From the NCBI GenBank assembly GCA_010672165.1, contig JAAHHN010000023.1, positions 1-47,788 of the forward strand: 47,788 nt of DNA, written 5' to 3'. A model generated the notes under the pieces. That model saw only the letters and a list, made by a program, of their open reading frames with translations. It was not told where the DNA came from and did no database searches. The stretch's first letter is position 1. The number at the start of each line of letters is the position of its first letter. The position numbers and the translations under genes were made by a program. Source of the stretch: Spirulina sp. SIO3F2 (GTDB lineage: Bacteria > Cyanobacteriota > Cyanobacteriia > Cyanobacteriales > Spirulinaceae). Below are positions 36,422 to 43,919 of this stretch, in pieces.

Positions 36422-38896
36422 ATGGCTCGCCGCTCCTACATCCAGGCTTCAGCACCAACTGAAACCAAGAAGAAAGCCCCGCATCAAAGCTCGCTATATT
36501 CTCGGCCCTTTCCAACGGCGCGATCGCTTCAGGAGCAGAATGCCGAACAACCGAGCCCCCAGATGCAGGCCCCAGCGGTGAAATATAATGCGCTGACGCT
36601 TCCGACCCAAAGGCCCGACACCACTGCGACGGAGATGCCGTTGATGCCGAAGCTTACAGTTGGCGCAGTGAATGACCGCGATGAGCAGGAGGCGGATCGC
36701 GTCGCAGCACAGGTGGTGCAGCAGTTGAATGCCCCCCCGGATGCCATGCAACGGCAGGGCTATGGTGAAGTAGACTCGTCAGCATTTGAGGTGCAGCCTT
36801 TGGTGCAGCGCAAAGGTTCGAGTCAAGGTGGAATGATGGCGTCGCCTGAACTGGAGCACTCGATCCAGCGAGAGCGCTCTAAGGGTCAGCATCTAGCCGA
36901 GGGCATTCGGCAACCAATGGAGACGGCAATGGGGGCGGATTTTAGTGGCGTTCGCATCCATACGGACAGTACGGCGAATCAGCTCAGTGAGTCGATTCAA
37001 GCCAAGGCATTTACAACCGGGCAGGATGTGTTTTTTCGGCAGGGGGCTTATGCACCTGAGAGCCGAAGTGGTCAAGAACTGTTAGCCCACGAGCTGACCC
37101 ATGTGGTGCAGCAAAATGGCTCCGCCATTCAACCGAAATTGAGCAACACTCCCCCAACAAATCTCGTTCAACGGGATGGGAATGACATCGATGAAGTGAC
37201 AGTTGCCGCTCTAGAAGAATCCGATTATGACTTAGGAGAATCGGAGGAAGATTTGACTGCCATGGTGGTTGCAACTTTAGAAGAAATCGATGGTGACTTG
37301 GAACTCGGGCCCAGCTTAACGGCCGAGCAAATTGCAGAAATCAAAACTATACTCGACTTTGTGGCTGAACTGCTCAAAGTTCGTCAGGTGGATGTGCCTG
37401 ATGTACGTCCAGAAGGGCCAGCGGGAGGGGAAGGCTCCGATGGGCTGGGTGGAGACACCGAAGCCCCAACCTATACCTATCTCGAACTGTTAATCCTCTA
37501 TGTTGACCACCTGATTGAGGGAGCGAAACAACAACAGACCCGTTCATCCACGCTGGATAAAGCTCCTGCTGGAACCCCAAAACCAGGTGCGGAACCTGAA
37601 TCAGAGACAGATGAAGGTATGAAAATGGCCAAGGGCTTGAGAAAGGCTCTGGCAATGGCTCGCAGTTTATCTAAACTGCTTGAACCGCTGGCAAAAGTTA
37701 AAGACACAGCAGAAGCTTCACCCATCGGTTTGGCCAGTTTGGCAGATGGCAAGATTACGTTAAATGTTTTTGAATCGACCGTTACATTTTCACCGAGTGA
37801 TCAACAAGCTACTGTTGATTTTCCGACGCTTGAGCTACCGAAAAAGCCCTTTGAAGCGGGTATTGGTTTGCCGATCCCGATCGCCCCTGGTCTCTACGTG
37901 GCCAATGAAATCGGACTACAAGGTCAACTGTTGCTGACCCCCAGCACGACTGCGGATATTCGGGCGGAGGGTCTCACGGCAAACCTTTCAGGTAAAGGCT
38001 CGAATTTGGGTTTGTTTATGAAATTAGGTGTGGGAGCAGGCATTCCTGGAATCGCCACCTTAGAGGGGGGCGTTCGGGGTGATCTGAAAGCAGAATTGGG
38101 TGCTCTACCCTTGGGAGTGTTGACCGCTCAGATTGATGAAGCCAGCAGTACTGTTAGTGGTACAGTTCAATTCAATTTAGATGCAGCGATTAAAGGGATT
38201 GTTTCCCTGTTTGCGAAAGCCTCTATCTTGAAGGGCTTATTTAAGAAAGAATATACTCGGGAACTGGGGGCATGGGAGTTTGGACAGTTGCAATATGCTT
38301 CTGATGTTTACCCGTTAGGTAATGTGGCGTTACCCACCAAGACCAGTGAGTTAGTCAGTGAGAATGATACGAAAGAAGTAGACAGCAAACCTGTTAAGGA
38401 GAAAATGCTAGAGATTACGCCAGAGTATCAGGCAATCCTTGATTTATATACTAAGCATAGTGAAAATAATTTAGCAGCGCCATTGCCAATGACTGGCGAT
38501 TCTATGTTTATTTGGAATTTCTTAATGGCCCAAGCTCCAGAAATTGCTAAAGTCTATCCTGCTGTCGGTACGAATGAGTTTGATATTGAGGAGAATTTTA
38601 GCAGTAAAGCGCTGATTGGCTATGACTATTCAATGATTGAAGACAGTCTCGAAAAAGCCCGCGCCCAGGTAGGAGATAAGAGCAAATATTTAACCCAGCG
38701 CATTGTTGAAGCAGATAAAGAAACTTGCGATCGCGATATCTATAATGCGGTGGCACTGTGCAACATTTTTGAGGAGTTAGAAGCAGAACTCAAAAAGATT
38801 GAAGCTGCGTATCAAGCCTACCAAAGTGCACAACCAAAGAGCTTAGTGGCTGGCTATGAGCCGACGTCCACATACTCCAGCTCTAGCCATATGTGA
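36422..38896 (+). CDS. eCIS core-domain (DUF4157) protein with large unrecognised beta-rich payload
   Basis: 824 residues. It has the leader MARRSYIQASAPTETKKKAP, then LTVGAVNDRDEQEADRVAAQ and the DUF4157 core with HELTH at 223-227. The junction is GSAIQPKLSNTPPTNLVQRD. The payload starts with an acidic segment (ALEESDYDLGESEEDLTAMV), has a helical part with KQQQTRSSTLDKAPAGTPKP as linker, and then a 200-residue region of regular beta strands and glycines (GIGLPIPIAPGLYVANEIGL, LGVGAGIPGIATLEGGVRGD). It ends in a helical domain (residues about 660-800). I know no family for this; the glycine-rich strands might form a barrel or solenoid. It is controlled by the TTTGCGC pair upstream and is followed by a decayed AraC gene. 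Confidence 0.78.
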   Translation: MARRSYIQASAPTETKKKAPHQSSLYSRPFPTARSLQEQNAEQPSPQMQAPAVKYNALTLPTQRPDTTATEMPLMPKLTVGAVNDRDEQEADRVAAQVVQQLNAPPDAMQRQGYGEVDSSAFEVQPLVQRKGSSQGGMMASPELEHSIQRERSKGQHLAEGIRQPMETAMGADFSGVRIHTDSTANQLSESIQAKAFTTGQDVFFRQGAYAPESRSGQELLAHELTHVVQQNGSAIQPKLSNTPPTNLVQRDGNDIDEVTVAALEESDYDLGESEEDLTAMVVATLEEIDGDLELGPSLTAEQIAEIKTILDFVAELLKVRQVDVPDVRPEGPAGGEGSDGLGGDTEAPTYTYLELLILYVDHLIEGAKQQQTRSSTLDKAPAGTPKPGAEPESETDEGMKMAKGLRKALAMARSLSKLLEPLAKVKDTAEASPIGLASLADGKITLNVFESTVTFSPSDQQATVDFPTLELPKKPFEAGIGLPIPIAPGLYVANEIGLQGQLLLTPSTTADIRAEGLTANLSGKGSNLGLFMKLGVGAGIPGIATLEGGVRGDLKAELGALPLGVLTAQIDEASSTVSGTVQFNLDAAIKGIVSLFAKASILKGLFKKEYTRELGAWEFGQLQYASDVYPLGNVALPTKTSELVSENDTKEVDSKPVKEKMLEITPEYQAILDLYTKHSENNLAAPLPMTGDSMFIWNFLMAQAPEIAKVYPAVGTNEFDIEENFSSKALIGYDYSMIEDSLEKARAQVGDKSKYLTQRIVEADKETCDRDIYNAVALCNIFEELEAELKKIEAAYQAYQSAQPKSLVAGYEPTSTYSSSSHM

Positions 38897-38949
38897 TTTT
38901 TGAGTTGCAGACGATAAGAATCGAGGATGAGGTGGCAGCGAGTCACTCA

Positions 38950-39096
38950 ATTCTGGAGGGTGTGGATAATTGCTTGACGGGCGCGATCGCGCCAACTCTC
39001 GTGGCCGTACTGCGCTAGCAACAGGGAATTTGCACTTAAGATCACCACAGTTTCCGACTTACGACTGAAGACGTGGCGGGCATCGGGGCAACCAAA
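38950..39096 (-). pseudogene. Decayed AraC-family regulator gene
   Basis: The minus strand reads FGCPDARHVFSRKSETVVIL, then SANSLLLAQYGHESWRDRAR and QAIIHTLQN. This aligns with FGCPDTRCLLSRRVL...LLAQYDQENWRDRVRQSIIH of the AraC protein at 34905-35939, with an internal deletion of about ten residues. Both termini are missing. It is convergent with the seventh DUF4157 gene, as the intact AraC gene is with the sixth. The rest of 38897-39371 has no recognised gene. Confidence 0.72.
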
Positions 39097-39371
39097 ATAG
39101 AATAGAGGAAATCAGGTTTGGAATCTTGACTCTGAGGGGATAGTGCTGGCGAGGCTAAGATGACATAGTGCAATATCGCTAGAACGATTACGCAGCAATA
39201 CTTTCAATAGCATCGAGGATTTCTTAGGGGACAATATCTTCCCTGCTATGGTGTGACCCCCTCATAGCAGTTAGACTGTAGAAGTTTTTAGGCTTATCAA
39301 GCTTTCCGCTCTATTTGATTACATGCCCTAGAAACACTTCAGAAAGATCAGAATTTAGCAGACTTCACATC

Positions 39372-40250
39372 ATGGATAGACGTTTCTTTATGCAAGCTGG
39401 GGTGGGCCTGACCTTAGCCCTGATTGCGCAGAGCTGTGGCACCTCCAAAAATAACAGCTCCGATCTGGACATTAGCCCATCATTGCTTAAGAAGATTAAC
39501 CAAAAGGGATTTTTGTTGGTTGCCACAGAAGATGACTATCCTCCCTTTGAATTTTTGGTCAATGGTGAGCCTACTGGATTTGACCATGAGCTACTGGAAT
39601 TACTGAGAGCCAAAGTCGATTTCGAGATTCAGCAGGAGATTATGCCATGGCAAGGACTACTCCCTGGCGTTGCAGAAGGTAAATACGATGTCGCCCTAAG
39701 TGCTGCCATCATCACCGATGAGCGCATCCAAACTCTGGATTTCACCATGCCCATTGCCGAATCCACCATCGCCTATGCCAAACGTAAAGAAGATAGCTCG
39801 ATTCAGGCGATCGCTGATCTCTCTGGCAAAGCCCTCGGTGTACAAGCTGGGGGAGCCTCCCTCGAAGCCGTTGCGGATTTGGAAGCTACTCTCAAGGCGG
39901 CTGGAGGAGAACTGGGAGAGGTGATCGAGTATGGCAACTTTACCGAAGCCTACCAGGGCTTGGTGGAACAGCAGGTTGATGTGGTGCTCAATAACATTGT
40001 GTCGCTCTCTGTTCTGGTTGATGAAAAGCCCGCCATCTTTGCATTGGGTGAGCGCGTTAGCCCTAAAGCCTATGCCGCTTGGGCGGTTCAACGAGGCAAT
40101 CAAGAACTGCTGGATTTTCTCAATCAGTTTTTGGCCGCTGTGCGTGAAACCGGTGAGCTGCAACAACTACAAGAAAAGTGGCTAAAAATCACTTTTGAGG
40201 ATCTGCCGACCGTGCCTTTACTCCCAGGTGAGCGTCCGATCGAACGCTAG
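39372..40250 (+). CDS. Extracellular solute-binding protein, family 3
   Basis: 292 residues from the ATG at 39372; an ATG 57 bp upstream would add 19 residues ahead of the export signal. The N-terminus MDRRFFMQAGVGLTLALIAQ with SCG after it looks like an export signal with an imperfect lipobox (AQSC). The body is a type 3 binding protein: LLVATEDDYPPFEFLVNGEP, GFDHELLELL, GKYDVALSAAIITDERIQTL, DFTMP and YQGLVEQQVDVVLN. These bind amino acids or similar small polar ligands outside the cytoplasmic membrane. No permease or ABC ATPase follows; instead a Cache histidine kinase starts 70 bp downstream, so it may present ligand to that kinase. Confidence 0.85.
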   Translation: MDRRFFMQAGVGLTLALIAQSCGTSKNNSSDLDISPSLLKKINQKGFLLVATEDDYPPFEFLVNGEPTGFDHELLELLRAKVDFEIQQEIMPWQGLLPGVAEGKYDVALSAAIITDERIQTLDFTMPIAESTIAYAKRKEDSSIQAIADLSGKALGVQAGGASLEAVADLEATLKAAGGELGEVIEYGNFTEAYQGLVEQQVDVVLNNIVSLSVLVDEKPAIFALGERVSPKAYAAWAVQRGNQELLDFLNQFLAAVRETGELQQLQEKWLKITFEDLPTVPLLPGERPIER

Positions 40251-40288
40251 GGAACATAATTATTCCTGACTTACCATCACGCGACGTA

Positions 40289-40320
40289 AAAGCAGTTTCT
40301 CGATAAAGCAGTTTCTCGAT
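40289..40320 (+). repeat. Perfect tandem duplication ahead of a kinase start codon
   Basis: The 16-bp unit AAAGCAGTTTCTCGAT occurs twice back to back and the second copy ends directly at the ATG at 40321. It occupies the place of the ribosome site, and copy number changes here would alter the leader length. Confidence 0.85.
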
Positions 40321-42186
40321 ATGAACCTCTGGAAAAAAGCGACTCGCAATCGCAGCTTATTAACGCGAGTCTTGATTGGCATCACCACGCTGATCGTCAG
40401 TTTGGGCGCCTACTACAGCTACCGTACCGTGCGGGGTGTCATGCTTGACAGCCTGAAAAGTAATGCTCTACAAGGGCTAGAGCAGGGTGGCGAAGACATT
40501 GATAGCTGGCTTTTGAGCCTCAAAGTCCATCTCGAAACCTTGTCCAACACCAATGTGATTGAGTCGATGGACTGGGCCGCCGCAGAACCCTATCTCAAAT
40601 CAGAAGTATTGCGGTTTAGTGATGTTTATGCCGTAGAAATTGCTTATCCTGACGGCCAAAGCTACGTGCTTGGGGGCGGCTCCGACAACATCCGCGATCG
40701 CGACTATTTCCAAACAGCGATCGCTGGGGAAACGGCTATTGCCGACCCCCGATTCAGCCCAGACAACGGGACTCCCACGATTGATGTCTCGGCTCCGATT
40801 CAGAAATTTCTCGACCACGGAAGCACCCCCAGTGGCGTTATCCACAGTATGATTCGCCTCGATCGGGTCGGCTATGTCGTGGACAGCGTGCAATATGGCG
40901 ACAATAGCTATGCCTTTGCCCTGGACTCCGCAGGAAATATCATCACTCACTCTGGGGGTGAGGCGTTTGCTGACGGCGCAGCGCATCAACAACTCAGTAG
41001 CCAAGACAATGAACTCGGGGCGATCGCCCAACAGATGATCGCTAAAAGGCGCGGCATTGACTTGATCGCTATTAACGACGAGCCGAGTTATGTCGCTTAC
41101 CTTCCCTTAGAAGAAGCCAATTGGTCAGTGGGTCTGGTCATTCCCCAAGCCAACATCGAATCTCAACTGCGGGCCTTGGATACTATCGCTGTGATTGCCC
41201 TGAGCTTGGCAGGCATGATGATTTTAGTGCTCTGGCAGGTGCAAGCCTTTGAACAAAAGCAGCTCAAGAAAGCCAATGACACCTTAGAAAAATCGGTTGC
41301 CGAGCGGACGACAGAGTTATCAGAGACTCTACAAAAGCTCCAGCAGTCCCAGATTCACCTCGTTCAAAACGAAAAAATGTCGGCCCTGGGCAATCTTGTT
41401 GCTGGCGTTGCCCATGAAATCAATAATCCGGTTAACTTCATTCACGGCAATTTGACGCACCTGGGAAATTATGCACAAGATCTCGTCGGCTTTATCAAGT
41501 GCTTCCAGCAGCATTACCCTGATCCAGCCCCTGACATTCAAGCCGAAGCCGAAGAAATTGATCTGGACTATTTGCAAATCGATATTTTTAATGTGCTCGC
41601 TTCCATGAGGCTGGGCACCGATCGCATTCGCCAAATCGTGCTGTCCCTCCGTAACTTTTCTCGCTTGGATGAAGCCGACTATAAAGATGTCGATATCCAC
41701 GAGGGACTTGATAGCACCCTCCTCATCTTGCAGCACCGTCTTAAAGCAAAGCCGGATCATCCCGAAGTCAAAGTGGTGAAACAGTACGCTGAGTTGCCCC
41801 CTGTGCAATGCTATCCCGGCCCACTCAATCAGGTGTTTATGAATATTTTGGCGAACGCCATTGATGCCCTGGAAGAATGCCCCCAGCAGCCCCCCAACTC
41901 ACCGGTGGAGGATTGGATGCCCACCATTACTCTGGCCACCAGTATGGTAGATGGCCAGTCTGTGCGGATTGCAATTGCAGATAATGGCCCCGGCATTTCA
42001 GAAGACAATCGTCAGAAAATTTTTGAACCCTTTTTCACCACTAAAGCTGCGGGCAAAGGGACGGGAATGGGGATGTCCATCAGCCACCAGATTGTGACTC
42101 AACGCCACGGCGGCCAGCTAGACTGTTGCTCCCAGCCGGGGAAAGGAACGACATTCACCATTCAAATTCCAGCAGTTCGTCCTTAA
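40321..42186 (+). CDS. Cache-domain sensor histidine kinase
   Basis: 621 residues. Membrane segments lie near 17-38 (VLIGITTLIVSLGAYYS) and 283-305 (IAVIALSLAGMMILVLW). Between them is a double Cache-type sensor (DRDYFQTAIAGETAIADPRF, TPTIDVSAPIQ, NWSVGLVIP). A coiled coil (KSVAERTTELSETLQKLQQS) precedes the dimerisation helix GVAHEINNPVNFIHGN with His365. The ATPase has NQVFMNILANAIDAL, IADNGPGISEDN, FEPFFTTKAAGKGTGMGMSI. It is probably co-transcribed with the solute-binding protein gene upstream. No receiver gene is adjacent. The kinase half is very like the truncated kinase at 1-2100, so the two are paralogues with different sensors. Confidence 0.93.
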   Translation: MNLWKKATRNRSLLTRVLIGITTLIVSLGAYYSYRTVRGVMLDSLKSNALQGLEQGGEDIDSWLLSLKVHLETLSNTNVIESMDWAAAEPYLKSEVLRFSDVYAVEIAYPDGQSYVLGGGSDNIRDRDYFQTAIAGETAIADPRFSPDNGTPTIDVSAPIQKFLDHGSTPSGVIHSMIRLDRVGYVVDSVQYGDNSYAFALDSAGNIITHSGGEAFADGAAHQQLSSQDNELGAIAQQMIAKRRGIDLIAINDEPSYVAYLPLEEANWSVGLVIPQANIESQLRALDTIAVIALSLAGMMILVLWQVQAFEQKQLKKANDTLEKSVAERTTELSETLQKLQQSQIHLVQNEKMSALGNLVAGVAHEINNPVNFIHGNLTHLGNYAQDLVGFIKCFQQHYPDPAPDIQAEAEEIDLDYLQIDIFNVLASMRLGTDRIRQIVLSLRNFSRLDEADYKDVDIHEGLDSTLLILQHRLKAKPDHPEVKVVKQYAELPPVQCYPGPLNQVFMNILANAIDALEECPQQPPNSPVEDWMPTITLATSMVDGQSVRIAIADNGPGISEDNRQKIFEPFFTTKAAGKGTGMGMSISHQIVTQRHGGQLDCCSQPGKGTTFTIQIPAVRP

Positions 42187-42223
42187 TCTGACAATCGTGT
42201 GCGGTAAAGCCAGATCACTCTGT

Positions 42224-42328
42224 TCAGCTTTGCTTCTGAAATGCTGAGGGCGCTGGCGTCAGCCTTGCGGAGCAACATCGCCCCGTCCAACGCTTAAAGG
42301 TTCTTGAAAATATACTGACGCTCGAACA
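42224..42328 (-). pseudogene. 3' fragment of an AraC-family gene
   Basis: The minus strand reads CSSVSIFSRTFKRWTGRCCS then ARLTPAPSAFQKQS and TGA. This equals the C-terminal helix-turn-helix end of the AraC protein at 43920-44999, including its ten-residue insertion (RCCSARLTPA) after the WTG motif. It is a 105-bp copy without the rest of the gene. The remaining part of 42187-42423 shows nothing else. Confidence 0.75.
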
Positions 42329-42423
42329 GAGGGAGCTGACTGATCAAATTTTATGCCCCTGTCGTGGCTGCTCACTAACCACCTGCGTTGGGGTTTCTCT
42401 GAACTCAGGGAAAATTGCGATCG

Positions 42424-43035
42424 CTACCGAGAACAGATCTGCAAGTTGAGATGTGCTCCTGCCTGAGCAGCCGCTGAAACCCAGCCAAATTGGGGCTGAT
42501 CAACCCTTAGCCATTGCCGTCCGGTTTGATCTGTATATATGGCGTGAGGGAGTGATTCCAACCCAACAGTTGTACCGTTGGGCAAGATCCGCAGCACCTC
42601 GCTGCTAGTGCTAGCTTCCCTGCGCAGAATCAAACCATTACCTATATCTGCATTAACCGCTAGACAAACTTGATGGTTCAAAGCCGTATTAATCGCCACC
42701 AATGGCCCCGAGGTGTACATTTCACCGTTAATCAAACAACCATGCTCAATATGACCCGTCCCCAGGTATTGGATTAAGTCATCAAAACGGAACCAATAGG
42801 TCGCTTCGCTATTGGTAGCCTGAGCCTGTTCAGTACAATACAGTCCCCAACTACTGAGCGCTAAGGCATCCCCATTAGAGAACGGACCTACTTGATAATT
42901 AGCAGTGACTTCAGCTATCTCCTGTTGCCAAGGGCTCCAACCCAGCACGGTTTCTGCCAACGGATTCGCAACCCCCTGACTTGGAGAGATTGTTCCTAAC
43001 AATGCCAATACACCAACTATAATTCTTTTGTTCAT
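42424..43035 (-). CDS. Secreted SH3b-domain protein
   Basis: 203 residues. A signal peptide (MNKRIIVGVLALLGTISPSQ GVA) is followed by an unrecognised middle part (WSPWQQEIAEV, YWFRFDDLIQYLG, with Cys at LYCTEQ and HGCLING that may pair). Residues about 140-195 fit a bacterial SH3 domain: NGLILRREASTSSEVLRILP, NGTTVGLES, QWLRVDQPQFGWVSA. It likely acts in the periplasm, binding wall or surface ligands. It stands alone with about 140 bp on its upstream side that hold a dispersed palindrome (AACCCAACCTACA type, 43105-43155). Confidence 0.8.
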   Translation of the reverse strand: MNKRIIVGVLALLGTISPSQGVANPLAETVLGWSPWQQEIAEVTANYQVGPFSNGDALALSSWGLYCTEQAQATNSEATYWFRFDDLIQYLGTGHIEHGCLINGEMYTSGPLVAINTALNHQVCLAVNADIGNGLILRREASTSSEVLRILPNGTTVGLESLPHAIYTDQTGRQWLRVDQPQFGWVSAAAQAGAHLNLQICSR

Positions 43036-43177
43036 CGGTTCTTGATATGGAGTTAGCTATGCTTTTGGTAATCCGAGGTTGTGATTGAGACACGAAACTC
43101 AACAGCAACAATGTTTGTGTTGGGTTACACTGTCGCTGACCCAACCTACAAAATCAAGCTAGACATGGCACTACAGC

Positions 43178-43558
43178 TCATTTTGCTCGCTTGTAATGAT
43201 AGCGACAAGCAACAATGATAATTTCAGCGTCTGTTACTGCATAAACCAAGCGATGTTCACTATCAATGCGTCTTGACCAATAGCCGCTTAACTCATGTTT
43301 AAGGGGTTCTGGCTTACCTAGTACCGCAGGGCGGAAGTTCAAAGTGCAGAGTTCAAAGTTCAAAGTGTCTGTATGACAGATATCGGGTGGATTTTGAATA
43401 GGTGGCTTACTTCCGCCGTCGAGTACTAGTCCAGAGAAAGGCGATCGCTCAATATCCTTAATGAGGGCAATGATTTTACGATGCAGTTTGCGATCGCGCC
43501 CAAGCCAGTCGTTAAAATCTGCAAAAGCAGCGGCTTCAAAAACAATACGCCGACTCAT
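43178..43558 (-). CDS. Txe/YoeB-type toxin carrying an in-frame element insertion
   Basis: 126 residues from the ATG at 43558, which overlaps the antitoxin stop by ATGA. YoeB toxins are normally about 85-90 residues. The ends are normal: RRIVFEAAAFADFNDWLGRD, KLHRKIIALIKDIERSPFSG, then GKPEPLKHELSGYWSRRIDS and EHRLVYAVTDAEIIIVACRY HYK. Between SPFSGL and GKPEPL lie 36 extra residues (VLDGGSKPPIQNPPDICHTD, TLNFELCTLNFRPAVL) that are encoded by a small mobile element. Without it the protein would be a standard ribosome-dependent mRNA interferase with its basic and His/Tyr C-terminus intact. The insertion is a multiple of three, so the frame is kept, but activity is doubtful. Confidence 0.85.
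   Translation of the reverse strand: MSRRIVFEAAAFADFNDWLGRDRKLHRKIIALIKDIERSPFSGLVLDGGSKPPIQNPPDICHTDTLNFELCTLNFRPAVLGKPEPLKHELSGYWSRRIDSEHRLVYAVTDAEIIIVACRYHYKRAK
43318..43429. mobile_element. MITE-like element inside the toxin gene
   Basis: The ends are CTAGTACCGCAGGGCGGAAG and CTTCCGCCGTCGAGTACTAG, imperfect terminal inverted repeats of 20 bp. The toxin frame before and after suggests a CTA target duplication and a net gain of 108 bp. The interior holds AGTTCAAAG-type short repeats. A related copy is at 35988-36105. There is no transposase. Confidence 0.78.
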
Positions 43559-43779
43559 GCAAGCTGTTCCCAACTCACTTCAACACGGTGCTCTGGCTGC
43601 TTAACATTTTCAATCGCTTGCAACAGCCGAGTACGATTTGCCTCAGATGCCAGAAGGTATTCAGTTTCATCCAGCTCAGAGACCACGATTTGGATGGGGC
43701 GATCGCCAAACTCAGCCTTAAGCTGCTCAATAAACTGTTGATCAAGTTCGTTGGCCTTGAGGCAGTAGGTATTAGACAT
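43555..43779 (-). CDS. Antitoxin partner of the YoeB-type toxin
   Basis: 74 residues. The sequence MSNTYCLKANELDQQFIEQL, QIVVSELDETEYLLASEANR and EVSWEQLA has the layout of small cyanobacterial antitoxins encoded before RelE/YoeB toxins: a short beta-rich start and an acidic C-terminal helix that would wrap the toxin. Its stop overlaps the toxin start by ATGA, giving coupled translation. The intact antitoxin may persist because the toxin is still partly active or because it serves other toxins. Confidence 0.82.
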   Translation of the reverse strand: MSNTYCLKANELDQQFIEQLKAEFGDRPIQIVVSELDETEYLLASEANRTRLLQAIENVKQPEHRVEVSWEQLA

Positions 43780-43919
43780 AAGTTTGGAAAAATCTAGCTC
43801 GCTTCATATTAATAGATCGTACACTGAGCAAAATCACTATTATCCTGTACTACATACACATAAACTATCGTTTTTATAAACAATGTGTGCTTCTTACTCA
43901 ACCCAACAGTAGAGAAAGC

